A program made the position numbers and the translations under genes. Below the pieces are notes generated by a model. The model worked only from the letters and a program-made list of their open reading frames with translations, was not told the DNA's origin and did not search any database. From Danxiaibacter flavus (lineage in GTDB: Bacteria > Bacteroidota > Bacteroidia > Chitinophagales > Chitinophagaceae): a stretch of 64,000 bases of DNA. This document shows, one piece after another, positions 17,201 through 26,350 of the stretch. The stretch spans positions 62,001 through 126,000 of the forward strand of contig NZ_JAULBC010000012.1 of the NCBI RefSeq assembly GCF_041060425.1, in the 5' to 3' direction. Positions within the stretch are counted from its first letter, which is position 1; each line of letters begins with the position of its first letter.

Positions 17201-17404
17201 AAATGATCTTTCAAATTAAATGGAGGCTTAGTCCTGTTGAAGTTAAGGTCATGAGCTAAATCCGACCTGCCCAAATAGGAATAAGTCTATTATGATTTTG
17301 ATTTGCTAAAAGTTGGCTTTTTTACGCAACCGGACTAGCTTCTTTTAAAGGTATAAAGGACTCAGGCTGGCAACCTATTAGTTGGGTCCTTCCCAAAATT
17401 TTAA

Positions 17405-17435
17405 TTTGCCCCTTTCCTTCCTCCTCCTATATTTG
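17405..17435 (+). promoter_or_regulatory. Bacteroidota-type promoter of the lipoprotein array
   Basis: TTTG at 17405-17408, a spacer of 19 bases, then TATATTTG at 17428-17435. Both boxes and the spacing match the Bacteroidota sigma-ABfr consensus. The start codon of the first lipoprotein is about 95 bases downstream. The same arrangement recurs at 21838-21868. Confidence 0.7.
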
Positions 17436-17530
17436 TCGTACTAACAGCAATCGTACCTAAATCCATCCTCCGAAACACCCCTTATTTTCCAAATGACATA
17501 AACCGTAAACCAGATTTACTAAGGCTAATT

Positions 17531-18451
17531 ATGAATAAAATAACCCTATTGTTTTGTGCAAGTTGCTTGTCAATACTATTTGCGTGCACAAAATCCACGA
17601 GTGGTGGAGAGCAGCAACAACCGCCTAACCCGCCAGATCCGCCCAATCCGCCTGGCACGCGCAGCAAGTTTGGCGTAAGTTTTCGTTTAGGCAATATAGA
17701 TGTTCAGAAAGATGGCCGCATTGCATTTAAAGAAATGGCTGCGGGTGAATATCTGCGCTATTTGTTCTATGGGGCGTATGACTCAACCGGCGCTCTTGCC
17801 AGCAAGAAGGTGCAGGACCTTACCAATGGCGGCTCTGCTGCAGATTTTGGCGCTATAACGGATTCGCTTGCTCCGGGTAAGTACACTGTTATCCTCGGTG
17901 GAGGCAACATGAACATCTTTGATGCAAATAATAATGCTGACAACCTGGTAAACCTCCTCAAATTCTACAGCGGTGATTCGCAGGATGTATTTTATAAGAA
18001 GATCAACCTTATTGTAGGCTCAAAAGATACTGCTTACAGCGGCGTTCGCTTAAACAGGATCACCAGCGCCGTTGAAGTAAAGATCACTGACACGTTGCCA
18101 CCAGTTGTTACGCAGATCTCCGTTAAGCTGGACAATCAACCCGTCTATTTTAGTCCGTATAACGATGCTGTAGTTGGTGTTGATTCTGTCTTGTTTTCCA
18201 GCGATTACAACGTTTCGTCGGCGTCTATCGACTTCAACTGTTTTACTACTACCGGCAAACACTCGGTAACCATCACCGGCTATTCGGCTGATAATAAACC
18301 TGTGTATCAGAAAACAATTGAAAATGTTCAACTGGATCCCAACAAACAAACTGTATTGCAGGGAACCCTTTCCGATGCACCATATGGGCAACATCCCATG
18401 GTTGTTACAGTTGATCCGGATTATAGCGAAAGTATTACTTACAACTTCTAA
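17531..18451 (+). CDS. Lipoprotein array member 1 (FimB/Mfa2-like proteins possible)
   Basis: A 306-residue lipoprotein (lipobox SILFAC, Cys19), with a Pro-rich linker (PPNPPDPPNPPG) after the anchor. The first half carries the family core FRLGNIDVQKDGRIAFKEM, YLRYLFYGAYDSTGALASK and DSLAPGKYTVILGGG. The second half repeats a similar beta-sandwich (KITDTLPPVVTQISV, VTITGYSADNKPVYQK). The two-domain plan recalls the anchor/minor subunits of Bacteroidota fimbriae, but that assignment is an inference. It is the first of four tandem paralogs and has its own promoter. Confidence 0.8.
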   Translation: MNKITLLFCASCLSILFACTKSTSGGEQQQPPNPPDPPNPPGTRSKFGVSFRLGNIDVQKDGRIAFKEMAAGEYLRYLFYGAYDSTGALASKKVQDLTNGGSAADFGAITDSLAPGKYTVILGGGNMNIFDANNNADNLVNLLKFYSGDSQDVFYKKINLIVGSKDTAYSGVRLNRITSAVEVKITDTLPPVVTQISVKLDNQPVYFSPYNDAVVGVDSVLFSSDYNVSSASIDFNCFTTTGKHSVTITGYSADNKPVYQKTIENVQLDPNKQTVLQGTLSDAPYGQHPMVVTVDPDYSESITYNF

Positions 18452-18463
18452 ACCACATAATTT

Positions 18464-19381
18464 ATGAGTGGCCTTTCTTACATAAAAAAAATATTATGTG
18501 CATGCCTATGCGTTGTTGCGGTGGCATGCAATAAATCCTCTACCGCTCCGAATGAAAATGATAAACCTGATAAAACTGCGAACACATCAGCTGCAATACG
18601 CAAATATGCTGTTCGTTTCAGCCTTGGAGATATCGATGTTTCGGATGGACGGACTGCAAACAGGGAAATGCCTGTAAGAAACTATCTGCATTACTTGTCT
18701 TATAGAGCTTATGATTCTACTGGTCGTTTGATAAGCAAAATTGTGCAGGACTCCATTTTAGCATATGCCGGACCTGACTTTGGAGTTATTAACGACTCGT
18801 TACCGGTTGGTGATTATACTATCGTGGTTGTGGGCGCTCAATACTATTCTGTTGAGTTTTATGATGATACCTTGTTAAGTAGGTTCAATTTATTCACCCG
18901 GCATGAAGATGTCTGCTTAAAGAAATTTAATATAACCGTTTCAGAACATGACTCTATTGCAGCGCCTATAAAACTGGAACGAATAACGGGAGTTCTTGAA
19001 ATAAATCTAAAAGATACGCTGCACCCAGAAGTGAAAATGGAGAAGGTGTATGTTGACAGCACCTATTTACACATGCAAATAGCCACTGGTGAGCTTCAGT
19101 CTTCTATAACAGATTTTTTTCCCTCATGGGGCTCACTTGCCTATCCATATTCTTTCAGCATCGGCTACTTGGGGTCGAATACAACCCACACAGTTACTAT
19201 TGTAGGTTGTGATATTAACGAACAACCAGTTGCTCAAAGGGTGATAACAGGCGTATATATCTATCCAAACAGAAAAACGATATTAACGGGAAGACTTTTT
19301 GACACGTCTGACACTGGGGGCAAGAATGCTGGATCTCTGTGGGTGGACAAACGCACCGGTTCCATAAACCAGAAGTTTTAA
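18464..19381 (+). CDS. Lipoprotein array member 2
   Basis: A 305-residue paralog of the preceding gene, starting only 12 bases after its stop, so both are one transcript. Lipobox VVAVAC (Cys22). Shared blocks: FSLGDIDVSDGRTANREM, YRAYDSTGRLISK, FGVINDSLPVGDYTIVVVG, and in the second half INLKDTLHPEVKMEKV and VTIVGCDINEQPVAQ. The C terminus ends in INQKF, like the NF/KF endings of its paralogs. No catalytic motif is visible, so a structural or binding role on the cell surface is likely. Confidence 0.8.
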   Translation: MSGLSYIKKILCACLCVVAVACNKSSTAPNENDKPDKTANTSAAIRKYAVRFSLGDIDVSDGRTANREMPVRNYLHYLSYRAYDSTGRLISKIVQDSILAYAGPDFGVINDSLPVGDYTIVVVGAQYYSVEFYDDTLLSRFNLFTRHEDVCLKKFNITVSEHDSIAAPIKLERITGVLEINLKDTLHPEVKMEKVYVDSTYLHMQIATGELQSSITDFFPSWGSLAYPYSFSIGYLGSNTTHTVTIVGCDINEQPVAQRVITGVYIYPNRKTILTGRLFDTSDTGGKNAGSLWVDKRTGSINQKF

Positions 19382-19468
19382 ACTTTTAATCTTATGTGTT
19401 GTGGTTGTGAGTAATGAAACAACTCAACGAATCAACTGCATTTATCCTCAGTCTAAATAAGAAACTAT

Positions 19469-20392
19469 ATGCCGGTTTTCTCGCCAACTAAAATGATTTT
19501 ATCAATTTGTCTCTTAACGCTGGGAGCAGCATGTACAAAATCGATAAACGACGTTCCTCCAAATAACAATGCTGCCAGCCCGATTGAATCTTCGGCTTCA
19601 ACTAAAAATTTTAAGGTGCAGTTTCAGATTGGAAATCTTGAAGTTTTAAATGGTAGGCATGCAAATAAGGAAATGCCGCTTAAAGACTATTTAAAACACT
19701 TATATTATGCAGCCTTCGATTCAACTGGTCGTCGAGTTAGCAAAATTGAGCAGGATTCTTCAATTAATGAGCTTGGTGCAACATTGGGAGTAATCAATGA
19801 TTCATTGCCAGCCGGCAAATATACCGTCATGCTTATTGGTACAGCGTCTTGGTTTGCTACGGACAACAGCGACACCACTCTTGCCAGTATGTACTTCAAG
19901 CCATTGGGAGGGGAAGCATTTTTTAAAAAAATCACTATCACGGTTGGTGAAGCTGATACAGCCATTTCAAATATCAGACTTGAGCGAGTTACCGGGGAGT
20001 TGGAACTCAGGTTGACTGATACATTATCATCTGAAATTACCTGGGTATCGGTGATAGTTAATTATTTGGATCAGGCTTACTATGTGGCGGCGGACACATT
20101 GGGGCAATGGGGAGCTTCAAGCCAAGGCGTTCCGTATAGCCGTGATGTTAATCCTCTGGTAAGTATAAAACTCAGCATCTTAGGATCTGACGCTAAACAG
20201 CAGATCGTTTTGCATGCTTACGACAAAAATGGTGCAAAGATCTATCAAAAATTAATAAAGGATGTGGTGATTAAACCAAACCAGAAGCTTATTCTGCAGG
20301 GTGACCTGGCCGCTCAGGATAGTACTGTTGCCGGACAGCCGGTTATTTTCGACCCCGATTATGCTGGCGAACCAATCATAAAAAATTTCTAA
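19469..20392 (+). CDS. Lipoprotein array member 3
   Basis: A 307-residue paralog, 87 bases after the previous gene. Lipobox TLGAAC (Cys22); an internal ATG at 19493 would give a shorter signal. The conserved blocks are FQIGNLEVLNGRHANKEM, YYAAFDSTGRRVSK, LGVINDSLPAGKYTVMLIG and LRLTDTLSSEITWVSV. It ends in IIKNF. A hairpin with AATGCCGG/CCGGCATT arms follows and may end transcription or reduce expression of the fourth gene. Confidence 0.8.
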   Translation: MPVFSPTKMILSICLLTLGAACTKSINDVPPNNNAASPIESSASTKNFKVQFQIGNLEVLNGRHANKEMPLKDYLKHLYYAAFDSTGRRVSKIEQDSSINELGATLGVINDSLPAGKYTVMLIGTASWFATDNSDTTLASMYFKPLGGEAFFKKITITVGEADTAISNIRLERVTGELELRLTDTLSSEITWVSVIVNYLDQAYYVAADTLGQWGASSQGVPYSRDVNPLVSIKLSILGSDAKQQIVLHAYDKNGAKIYQKLIKDVVIKPNQKLILQGDLAAQDSTVAGQPVIFDPDYAGEPIIKNF

Positions 20393-20414
20393 ATCATATA
20401 CCCAATGTTAAACT

Positions 20415-20446
20415 TAATGCCGGCTGGCAACACCCGGCATTACTTT
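20415..20446 (+). terminator. Hairpin after lipoprotein 3
   Basis: TAATGCCGG pairs with CCGGCATTA around a ten-base loop, followed by a short T-rich run (CTTTTC). An almost identical hairpin is at 22184-22217. Confidence 0.5.
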
Positions 20447-20513
20447 TCACAAGCTCTTCAAACTAACATCTTAACAATACTATTATTCAACAAAATTCAA
20501 AATCAAAACTGCA

Positions 20514-21443
20514 ATGTCAAACATCTCTAACGTCAAAAAATTATTATGGGCATGTCTTTGCATTATTGGCGTGGCATGTACTAAAACGTCCACGTCACCT
20601 GAATCAAGTAACAACCCTACGCCGCCGGTAAATCCTTCAGTAAGCGCCAAATTGTATCCGGTTAATTTTAGTCTTGGCGATATTGAAGTGTCTAATAGCA
20701 GGATCGCAAGCAAGGAAGTTGCAGCCAGAAGTTATCTGCGTTATGTGTTGTATATCGCTTATGACTCAGCCGGCCATCTGGCGAGCAAGGTGGAGCAGGA
20801 TTCAAGTTACAGTCAACATCTTGGCGCTGAGTTTGGAATAATCAGAGATTCACTTCCTGCCGGCAATTACACTATTGTTATGATTGGAAGTCGTGGCAAA
20901 CCATATATGGGTGATAGCAGTGAATCGTTTTTGAATAAATTCTTTGTGCAGACTGCGGGTGATGAAATATTTTATAAAAAATTCAATGCTGTCGTGGGTG
21001 TGAAAGATACAGCAACAACGAGCGTGAAGCTTTCGCGTATTACCGGGGAGCTACAGTTAAATCTTACTGACTCACTTCCGGCTGAAGCGCAGCTTGTAAG
21101 AATGACACTTGACAATTTCCCCTTGTATTATTATCCAGGAGGAGATTCAGTGGGCAATATTGTTCCTCTTGGTTGGGCATGGCGTTATAATCGCGCAGAA
21201 AACCCATTATTTAACATTTCCAGTAGCATCTTTGGTTCTAATCAACCACATACCATTACAATTGAGGGCCTGACTGAGAATTACGAGACTGTGTGCGAGA
21301 AAGTGGTTCGTAATGTGTACGTTTATCCTAATAAGAGAACACTTTTAAAAGGGTCAATAAACACGGATTTCAGCGGAGCGATGACAGTATCTATTGATAC
21401 AACCTATTCAGAAACAATTATTCAAAATTTTAAAAAGAAATAA
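20514..21443 (+). CDS. Lipoprotein array member 4
   Basis: A 309-residue paralog with lipobox IIGVAC (Cys22), most like member 2 in its signal region (KKLLWACLCIIGVAC against KKILCACLCVVAVAC). Family blocks: FSLGDIEVSNSRIASKEV, YIAYDSAGHLASK, FGIIRDSLPAGNYTIVMIG, LNLTDSLPAEAQLVRM. It ends in IIQNFKKK. It lies 120 bases after member 3, behind a terminator-like hairpin, so it may be partly uncoupled from the first three. Function unknown; a surface adhesin or fimbrial accessory role is possible. Confidence 0.8.
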   Translation: MSNISNVKKLLWACLCIIGVACTKTSTSPESSNNPTPPVNPSVSAKLYPVNFSLGDIEVSNSRIASKEVAARSYLRYVLYIAYDSAGHLASKVEQDSSYSQHLGAEFGIIRDSLPAGNYTIVMIGSRGKPYMGDSSESFLNKFFVQTAGDEIFYKKFNAVVGVKDTATTSVKLSRITGELQLNLTDSLPAEAQLVRMTLDNFPLYYYPGGDSVGNIVPLGWAWRYNRAENPLFNISSSIFGSNQPHTITIEGLTENYETVCEKVVRNVYVYPNKRTLLKGSINTDFSGAMTVSIDTTYSETIIQNFKKK

Positions 21444-21455
21444 TAACAACCTAAC

Positions 21456-21484
21456 GCAGCGGCAGGCGGACAACCTGTCGCTGC
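21456..21484 (+). terminator. Hairpin after lipoprotein 4
   Basis: GCAGCGGCAGG pairs with CCTGTCGCTGC (one G-U) around a short loop just 12 bases after the stop, followed by an AT-rich tract. Likely the end of the array transcript. Confidence 0.5.
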
Positions 21485-21726
21485 ATATTTAGTTTGAAGA
21501 CACATTCAGGTTAAACCACATAATTCTAAAATCAAATCGGCTCCTTCTCCATTTAGCTCATCTTGCAACCTCATACCCGGTGCGCACACCCGCTACACTC
21601 TTATACAGCATCGTTTTCAACTCTGATGAAAATATGCATCCGTCACCACTTCACTTTAACATGCAGATCGATAGCCGAAGGCTACATTGCGTGCTATCTG
21701 ATTTTCCGATTGGCGTAATAAGAAAT

Positions 21727-21773
21727 AAAAAGTATTTGTCCTACAACTGCGAGTTGTAGGACAAATACTTTTT
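21727..21773. terminator. Perfect 22-bp hairpin
   Basis: A stem of 22 perfectly matched bases (right arm begins AGTTGTAGGACAAATAC) with the three-base loop GCG. It is flanked by A-runs on the left and T-runs on the right, so it could terminate transcription from either side. It sits between the lipoprotein array and the orphan promoter at 21838. Confidence 0.6.
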
Positions 21774-21837
21774 CCCTCCAAATTGGTTTCTGCCGCATAT
21801 TAAGGTGATAAATAATATTGCAATTCACAAATTTTAA

Positions 21838-21868
21838 TTTGCTTGTTCCAACGTTAAGCATATATTTG
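21838..21868 (+). promoter_or_regulatory. Bacteroidota-type promoter without a following gene
   Basis: TTTG at 21838-21841, 19 bases, TATATTTG at 21861-21868: the same boxes and spacing as the promoter of the lipoprotein array. No open frame of useful length follows before the terminator at 22184. Confidence 0.6.
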
Positions 21869-21874
21869 TCTTGT

Positions 21875-22217
21875 AACCGTATCCAACCTGTGAAAATTCT
21901 TCACATCAGATCCATTTACAAAGAATCAAGTTTTCTTTTCCCATTGAAGTAACTATTTGCTAATCAGTTTTTTACCTGACCTGAAAGTCAATGTCGTCCA
22001 ATATAAAACAAAGGCGGAGGACTTATAATACCTAGATTCTACAGGCGACCAGGTTTTGAAGAGACGATTGTGCAGGACTTTTAAATTTATTCGCGCTTAA
22101 GAAATAAAAAAATGCGCTACCCTTTCGGGGGAAGTAGGCTACATTTGCACATTTTTTGAAATCCCATACCTTTTGTGAAATTTAATGCCGGCCAGCAATG
22201 CCCGGCATTTCTTTTTT
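21875..22217 (+). ncRNA. Possible non-coding transcript between orphan promoter and terminator
   Basis: About 340 bases run from the perfect promoter at 21838-21868 to the hairpin at 22184-22217. The longest ATG frame inside is 14 codons. It may be a small RNA or the leftover promoter and terminator of a lost fifth lipoprotein gene. The ends are inferred, not observed. Confidence 0.25.
22184..22217 (+). terminator. Rho-independent-type terminator
   Basis: AATGCCGG pairs with CCGGCATT, followed by TCTTTTTTC. Near-identical in its arms to the hairpin at 20415-20446. Confidence 0.6.
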
Positions 22218-22281
22218 CTATGTGGTGTCACTTTGTAACATGATATGCATTAGGAACAAGGTTGCCCGGGTATGTTTTGGC

Positions 22282-23367
22282 CTAATCCATAAAAAACAAT
22301 GTAACCCCAAAGATGGCATACACTGCAATAAGCAATACCCCTAAGTACCAGGTTGATTTACCATGATTGGAAGTCAATGCCACCGTTAACGTTCCAAAAA
22401 GCAGCATAAAAATGAGGCCGCCTGTAAAGCTAAGATCTATGGGGGCGGGCGCGATGAAATAACTAAGTATTACCATTAACGGAGTAACAAAAAGCGCAAT
22501 CTGTGCCGAGCTTCCCATAGCAATGCCCACGCTTATATCCAGCTTGTTCTTTTTGGCAGCTGAAAAGGCTGCCATCATTTCTGCAGCAGCACCAACAATG
22601 GGAATAATGATGAAACCGATAAAACCTTGCGACAAACCTATTTTAGAAGCTGCATCCTGTACTCCTTCCACAAAAATTTCACTCACAATTGCAATGCAGG
22701 TGGCGGATATGGCGAGTACAATCAGCGAGATGTTCAGCGGCCATACATGTTCCTCTCCTTCATGACCGGTTTCTTCTGATTTGAAAAAGTCAGCATGCGT
22801 TTTTAAGGAGAACAACAAACTCAGCAGGTAAATCGCCATTAACAAAATAGAAATACCAAGACTGATCTGTCCCATCGCCGGCATGTTTTCTTCTTTTGAA
22901 ACTTTAGCCACAACCGTTGGTACCATTAGCGCAATGCACACAATGAACAACAATGAAGACTGGATGAATGCATTCAGCTTATTAAAATTTTGCACCCTGA
23001 ATTTTAATCCGCCGATAAGAAAAGAAACTCCCAGCATGAAAAGTGAATTGGTGACCACAGCGCCCGCAATGGATGCTTTTACAAGCTCTGTCAACCCCTG
23101 CCGGAGTGCAGCAATAAAAATCACCAGTTCGGTAAGATTGCCAAGCGTTGCATTAAGTAAGCCGCCGACTGTGTCACCGGTTTTGGCAGCAATACCTTCT
23201 GTTGAGTGCGATAAAAAACCGGCGAGCGGAATAATTGCTAATAGTGATAGCACAAACATAGTGGTATGCGACGCGCCATGTGTCCACTCAAGTACCAACA
23301 CAACCGGTATAAATATGCCCATCCAGAAAATGGGTGTTGATTTGATGTCTTTCAAAAACTGGTGCAT
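22282..23367 (-). CDS. Calcium/proton antiporter (CaCA/CAX family)
   Basis: A 361-residue inner-membrane protein with about 11 hydrophobic segments. The two signature alpha-repeats of the family are present: GNLTELVIFIAALRQG with the acidic residue near 100, and AAAEMMAAFSAAKKNKLDIS followed by GIAMGSSAQIALFVTP near 270-300. An acidic stretch (KSEETGHEGEEH) separates the halves. It would export Ca2+ (or another cation) in exchange for protons. Family members usually have GNAAE in the second repeat; here it is GAAAE. The stop lies 65 bases from the plus-strand terminator, and the K+ channel-like gene is 52 bases upstream in the same direction, so the two may be co-transcribed. Confidence 0.9.
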   Translation of the reverse strand: MHQFLKDIKSTPIFWMGIFIPVVLVLEWTHGASHTTMFVLSLLAIIPLAGFLSHSTEGIAAKTGDTVGGLLNATLGNLTELVIFIAALRQGLTELVKASIAGAVVTNSLFMLGVSFLIGGLKFRVQNFNKLNAFIQSSLLFIVCIALMVPTVVAKVSKEENMPAMGQISLGISILLMAIYLLSLLFSLKTHADFFKSEETGHEGEEHVWPLNISLIVLAISATCIAIVSEIFVEGVQDAASKIGLSQGFIGFIIIPIVGAAAEMMAAFSAAKKNKLDISVGIAMGSSAQIALFVTPLMVILSYFIAPAPIDLSFTGGLIFMLLFGTLTVALTSNHGKSTWYLGVLLIAVYAIFGVTLFFMD

Positions 23368-23419
23368 AAGATAGGGGCATTACATGTTGTATAATAAAGG
23401 CTCGTACTAAGCCCAATAA

Positions 23420-24091
23420 TCATTTTTCTTTTTTTGTTCTTGACGATTCAAATTCCATAGACACGAGTCTCGCAATCAAAATGGCAGGGTATAACTGACC
23501 GATCAATGCTTCCAGGTTGGCAAGTGACCGGCTGAATGGTAATGCCGGGCTAATGTCGCCATAACCAACGGTGGTAAGCGTAACAAGACTGAAGTACATA
23601 AATTCCTTTCTGTCAGCAGAACTCAACCCTTTAAAAGCGATTTCCCCTTTCAACAGGAAAATAGAATGATATAAAAGCGCGAATATGAAGCTGATAAGCA
23701 GGTATACAACGATGGCCCCAAAAATACGATGTACAGTAACCGGACCTTCGCCAAATGTACGCAGCAGCACCACCCAGCTCAGGAGAATGCAATAAAATGC
23801 GGTAGTCAGATTATCTGCGACTGCAAATCCTGCCGAGCGCAATACTATACCTGCGGCGAGTAAAATCAGCAATATAAGCGTGATCCTTTTAAGTCGTGGA
23901 TTTTTCAGCAACAGGAACATGCCGGCAACAAGCAAAGAAATATAGAAGAAGAGAAAAATGACCTGGCCAAAAACCGTTTTTTGACCAAGCGGGATAATAA
24001 TGAAAATATGCGCCGCCAGAACAACCAGTAAAACGGTAAGGCTCGTTTCCTGTGCCCAAAACTGCTGGAAATTTTTTCCAATAGGTTTCAT
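23420..24091 (-). CDS. Two-pore-domain-type potassium channel family protein
   Basis: A 223-residue membrane protein with about six hydrophobic segments. Residues near 172-178 contain the K+ selectivity filter TTVGYGD, preceded by a pore helix (FMYFSLVTL) and followed by the last transmembrane helix (GQLYPAILIARLVSM). This is the Ion_trans_2 pattern. There is no TrkA-N/RCK regulatory domain, so gating is unknown. It probably allows passive K+ movement across the inner membrane. It lies just upstream of the antiporter gene on the same strand, suggesting an ion-homeostasis pair. Confidence 0.88.
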   Translation of the reverse strand: MKPIGKNFQQFWAQETSLTVLLVVLAAHIFIIIPLGQKTVFGQVIFLFFYISLLVAGMFLLLKNPRLKRITLILLILLAAGIVLRSAGFAVADNLTTAFYCILLSWVVLLRTFGEGPVTVHRIFGAIVVYLLISFIFALLYHSIFLLKGEIAFKGLSSADRKEFMYFSLVTLTTVGYGDISPALPFSRSLANLEALIGQLYPAILIARLVSMEFESSRTKKEK

Positions 24092-24272
24092 CTGTTGTGT
24101 CAGGGGGATTAATGTACAACCAAATCATTCATTTGAAATAGTACAACAGATTACCAGGGGCGATTGTTTATGGGATAACCCTTTAACCGTTAAACCGGAA
24201 AAATTGCGGGTGGACTATTTGAGATTTAATACCAATATTGCGAGGCAAGCTTTAGAGTACTTTTTACCATAA

Positions 24273-24529
24273 TCCCTTCGGGCAATGTCATTAAGTTAAG
24301 AGATTTCATATCAAACGCTTATAAAATATCACCATCAGTTCTATATTCGGGAGACCTCTCCTGTCGTCGAGGTGACGTTGAGGTTGCAGACTTGCTCATT
24401 ATTCTGTACTTGGTATTGATGCTGTTGTGATTACTTTTTCTGATAAGCCAGGATCGTCATATCGACGATAGGAGATATCTCCAAAGTTGAAGATGTCTGT
24501 GCTTAACTTAATGACATTGCCCAAAGGGA
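24273..24529. repeat. Nested inverted-repeat element (MITE-like)
   Basis: A 257-base element with 28-base terminal inverted repeats (one mismatch; left end TCCCTTCGGGCAATGTC). Inside lies a second imperfect inverted repeat: GGAGACCTCTCCTGTCGTCG on the left and CGACGATAGGAGATATCTCC on the right. No open frame. The rest of the gap 24092-24780 shows nothing else. Confidence 0.6.
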
Positions 24530-24780
24530 TGATATTATTCTAAGCCATGTTGTTTAGTTAAGCCTGCATCGCCACTTTTCGAAAAGACTCCTGCTGTACC
24601 AAAGACAGTTCTGTGGTCAGAATTATTGCCAGATTGTAATTTGTTTGGGAATCTTGGTCTGCTCTCTATGCATCTCTGTGCCTTCTCCATGTTGCTCTGT
24701 GTAACTAAAAAATGCAGTTACACAGGAAAGACACAAGTAGATACGGAGTTGCACGGAGGCTTGTAAAACGAGTATCACGC

Positions 24781-25890
24781 TCATTTCCGCGATAAAATTT
24801 GTCGTATTGCTTTTTCATATGCCGTAGCATGCTGCATCATACCAATATCGTTTGGATGAATGCCATCTACGGTAGATTCTGCACCAAGCCCAATTGCTTT
24901 TGCCGTTAGCAGATAGATGTTTTTTATGCCGGATGATTTCATGTCTGTAAAAGTCCGCTGAAGTACTTTGTTCACCCGTTCACATTCAGCCAGGGTTGCA
25001 CTATCCAAGCTTACGGAAGCAATGCCACAACTGTGCTCTGTTAACAAGATGGGTGTTGCCGGATGTTTTGACTGCAGGCTTTTAACCGATGCCTGTATGC
25101 GGGCCCGAACGGTGTCGTCAGGAAATTGATCTCTTGCAGTAAGATTGGGTAAACAATCAAGCACAAAAACAGAAGCCTCCGCTTCATTCAGAAGATCTGT
25201 TACTGCCGGTTCCAACCGGCCGTTTCCTGAGAAGCCAAGATTGATCACCGGCAAATCCAGCTTCCGGCCAAGAATATTCGTCCATGCAAGTCCGGGTCTG
25301 CTGGCACATGCGCCCTGTAATATTGAAGTGCCATACAAGACCAGCGGTTTCTTGTCACCAACCTTCGGAAAAACAACAGGATCCTTTTCCGGAGTGCCGA
25401 TCTCCAGCCATTTTACTGTATTGTAAAGCGGTAAATACAGCCTGAAAAAAGTAAGTGGTGTTGCCGACTGAATATTGGTAAAGCGATAAGTGATGGTGTC
25501 TGAAAAATTGTATTTGCCTCTCGCCCAATGCCATTCTCCCTGTTTGTCTTTGGCGTAAAGATCAACGCCACTTACGCCGGTGGATGGCATGTGTGGCATG
25601 TTTAATCCGCCGCTTACAGCATAACGGACCACAATTTCTTTTGCATTGGTGGTGAAATCAATATATTCTCCCGCAGTATTGTGGGAAAGATTCCAGACTT
25701 CGGTACGAACTGTTTTTTCTGCTTTTGCAGGCAATCTGTCGTAGGGCCTGGAAAGCTCAGTTTGCCAGGCCCGGCCTTGTACTACAGGAAAATCAGCTGA
25801 GAGCGGATTTTGCCAGCGAATGGTTTCCTGGGCGTTTAATGACGAAATGCCTGTAACTATTAGCAGTGTCAATATTATTGTTGATTTCAT
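24781..25890 (-). CDS. Secreted SGNH/GDSL-type hydrolase
   Basis: About 369 residues from the ATG at 25890, with a signal peptide (IILTLLIVTGISSLNAQ). An N-terminal beta-sandwich domain (residues 25-175) precedes the hydrolase domain. SGNH blocks: LYGTSILQGACASRPG (Ser nucleophile, block I), NLGFSGNGRLEP (block II), FVLDCLPNLT (block III) and VDGIHPNDIGM (block V, Asp-His). Family members with this two-domain plan act as carbohydrate esterases. It is likely periplasmic or extracellular and may remove acetyl groups from the glycan attacked by the nearby glycosidases. It lies some 1 kb from the GH38 gene on the same strand, separated by repeats. Confidence 0.85.
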   Translation of the reverse strand: MKSTIILTLLIVTGISSLNAQETIRWQNPLSADFPVVQGRAWQTELSRPYDRLPAKAEKTVRTEVWNLSHNTAGEYIDFTTNAKEIVVRYAVSGGLNMPHMPSTGVSGVDLYAKDKQGEWHWARGKYNFSDTITYRFTNIQSATPLTFFRLYLPLYNTVKWLEIGTPEKDPVVFPKVGDKKPLVLYGTSILQGACASRPGLAWTNILGRKLDLPVINLGFSGNGRLEPAVTDLLNEAEASVFVLDCLPNLTARDQFPDDTVRARIQASVKSLQSKHPATPILLTEHSCGIASVSLDSATLAECERVNKVLQRTFTDMKSSGIKNIYLLTAKAIGLGAESTVDGIHPNDIGMMQHATAYEKAIRQILSRK

Positions 25891-26070
25891 ATGCAATGTT
25901 GGTTGATAAGGTTAGCCGATGTGGTTTAGATGCGATGATTATTTGGGTATTACCTTTCACATCATTTATCATCCAAGATCGTTAAATAACGCAACATATC
26001 GAAATAATGAAACAGGTTTCGTTCTTTCACAGAGCAAGCGGTTGTACATAGATGGAGCTTCTAATCTCCC

Positions 26071-26188
26071 TTTTATTGCTTGCGCCCTTACAGGGCTTGA
26101 TCGGTATTTGCTGTTTATTTTCATAGGGCGTTGCCCCATCCATAGGGCGTTGCCCCATGCTAGTGCTTCGACCCTTTCAGGGTCGGTC
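26071..26188. repeat. Dispersed repeat with GGGGCAACGCCC core, copy 1
   Basis: Contains GCCCTTACAGGGC and two adjacent CATAGGGCGTTGCCCCAT units, then CGACCCTTTCAGGGTCG. Related copies lie at 51931-52025, 57724-57763 (partial), 57962-58056 and 60361-60455. The flanking bases 25891-26070 show no gene. Confidence 0.7.
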
Positions 26189-26350
26189 ACGACGGAGTAT
26201 TACCTGGAGAAAGTTAGTTATCATGTGAGGCCTTATATGTCCTTATATTTTTATGGGGATTACCTCATCTGTCGCTTCAGTTTAAGATGATCTTAGATTT
26301 CGGAAAATGGCCCGGGCAGGCCTCTTATATTCCCTTGCATGCCTTATATC

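Noticed and set aside
24092..24780. Possible insertion sequence between channel and SGNH genes
   Set aside because: There are inverted repeats but no transposase frame, so it is listed only as a MITE-like element.
25919..26290. 123-codon open frame in repeats
   Set aside because: It is made of repeat sequence and has no protein-like conservation.
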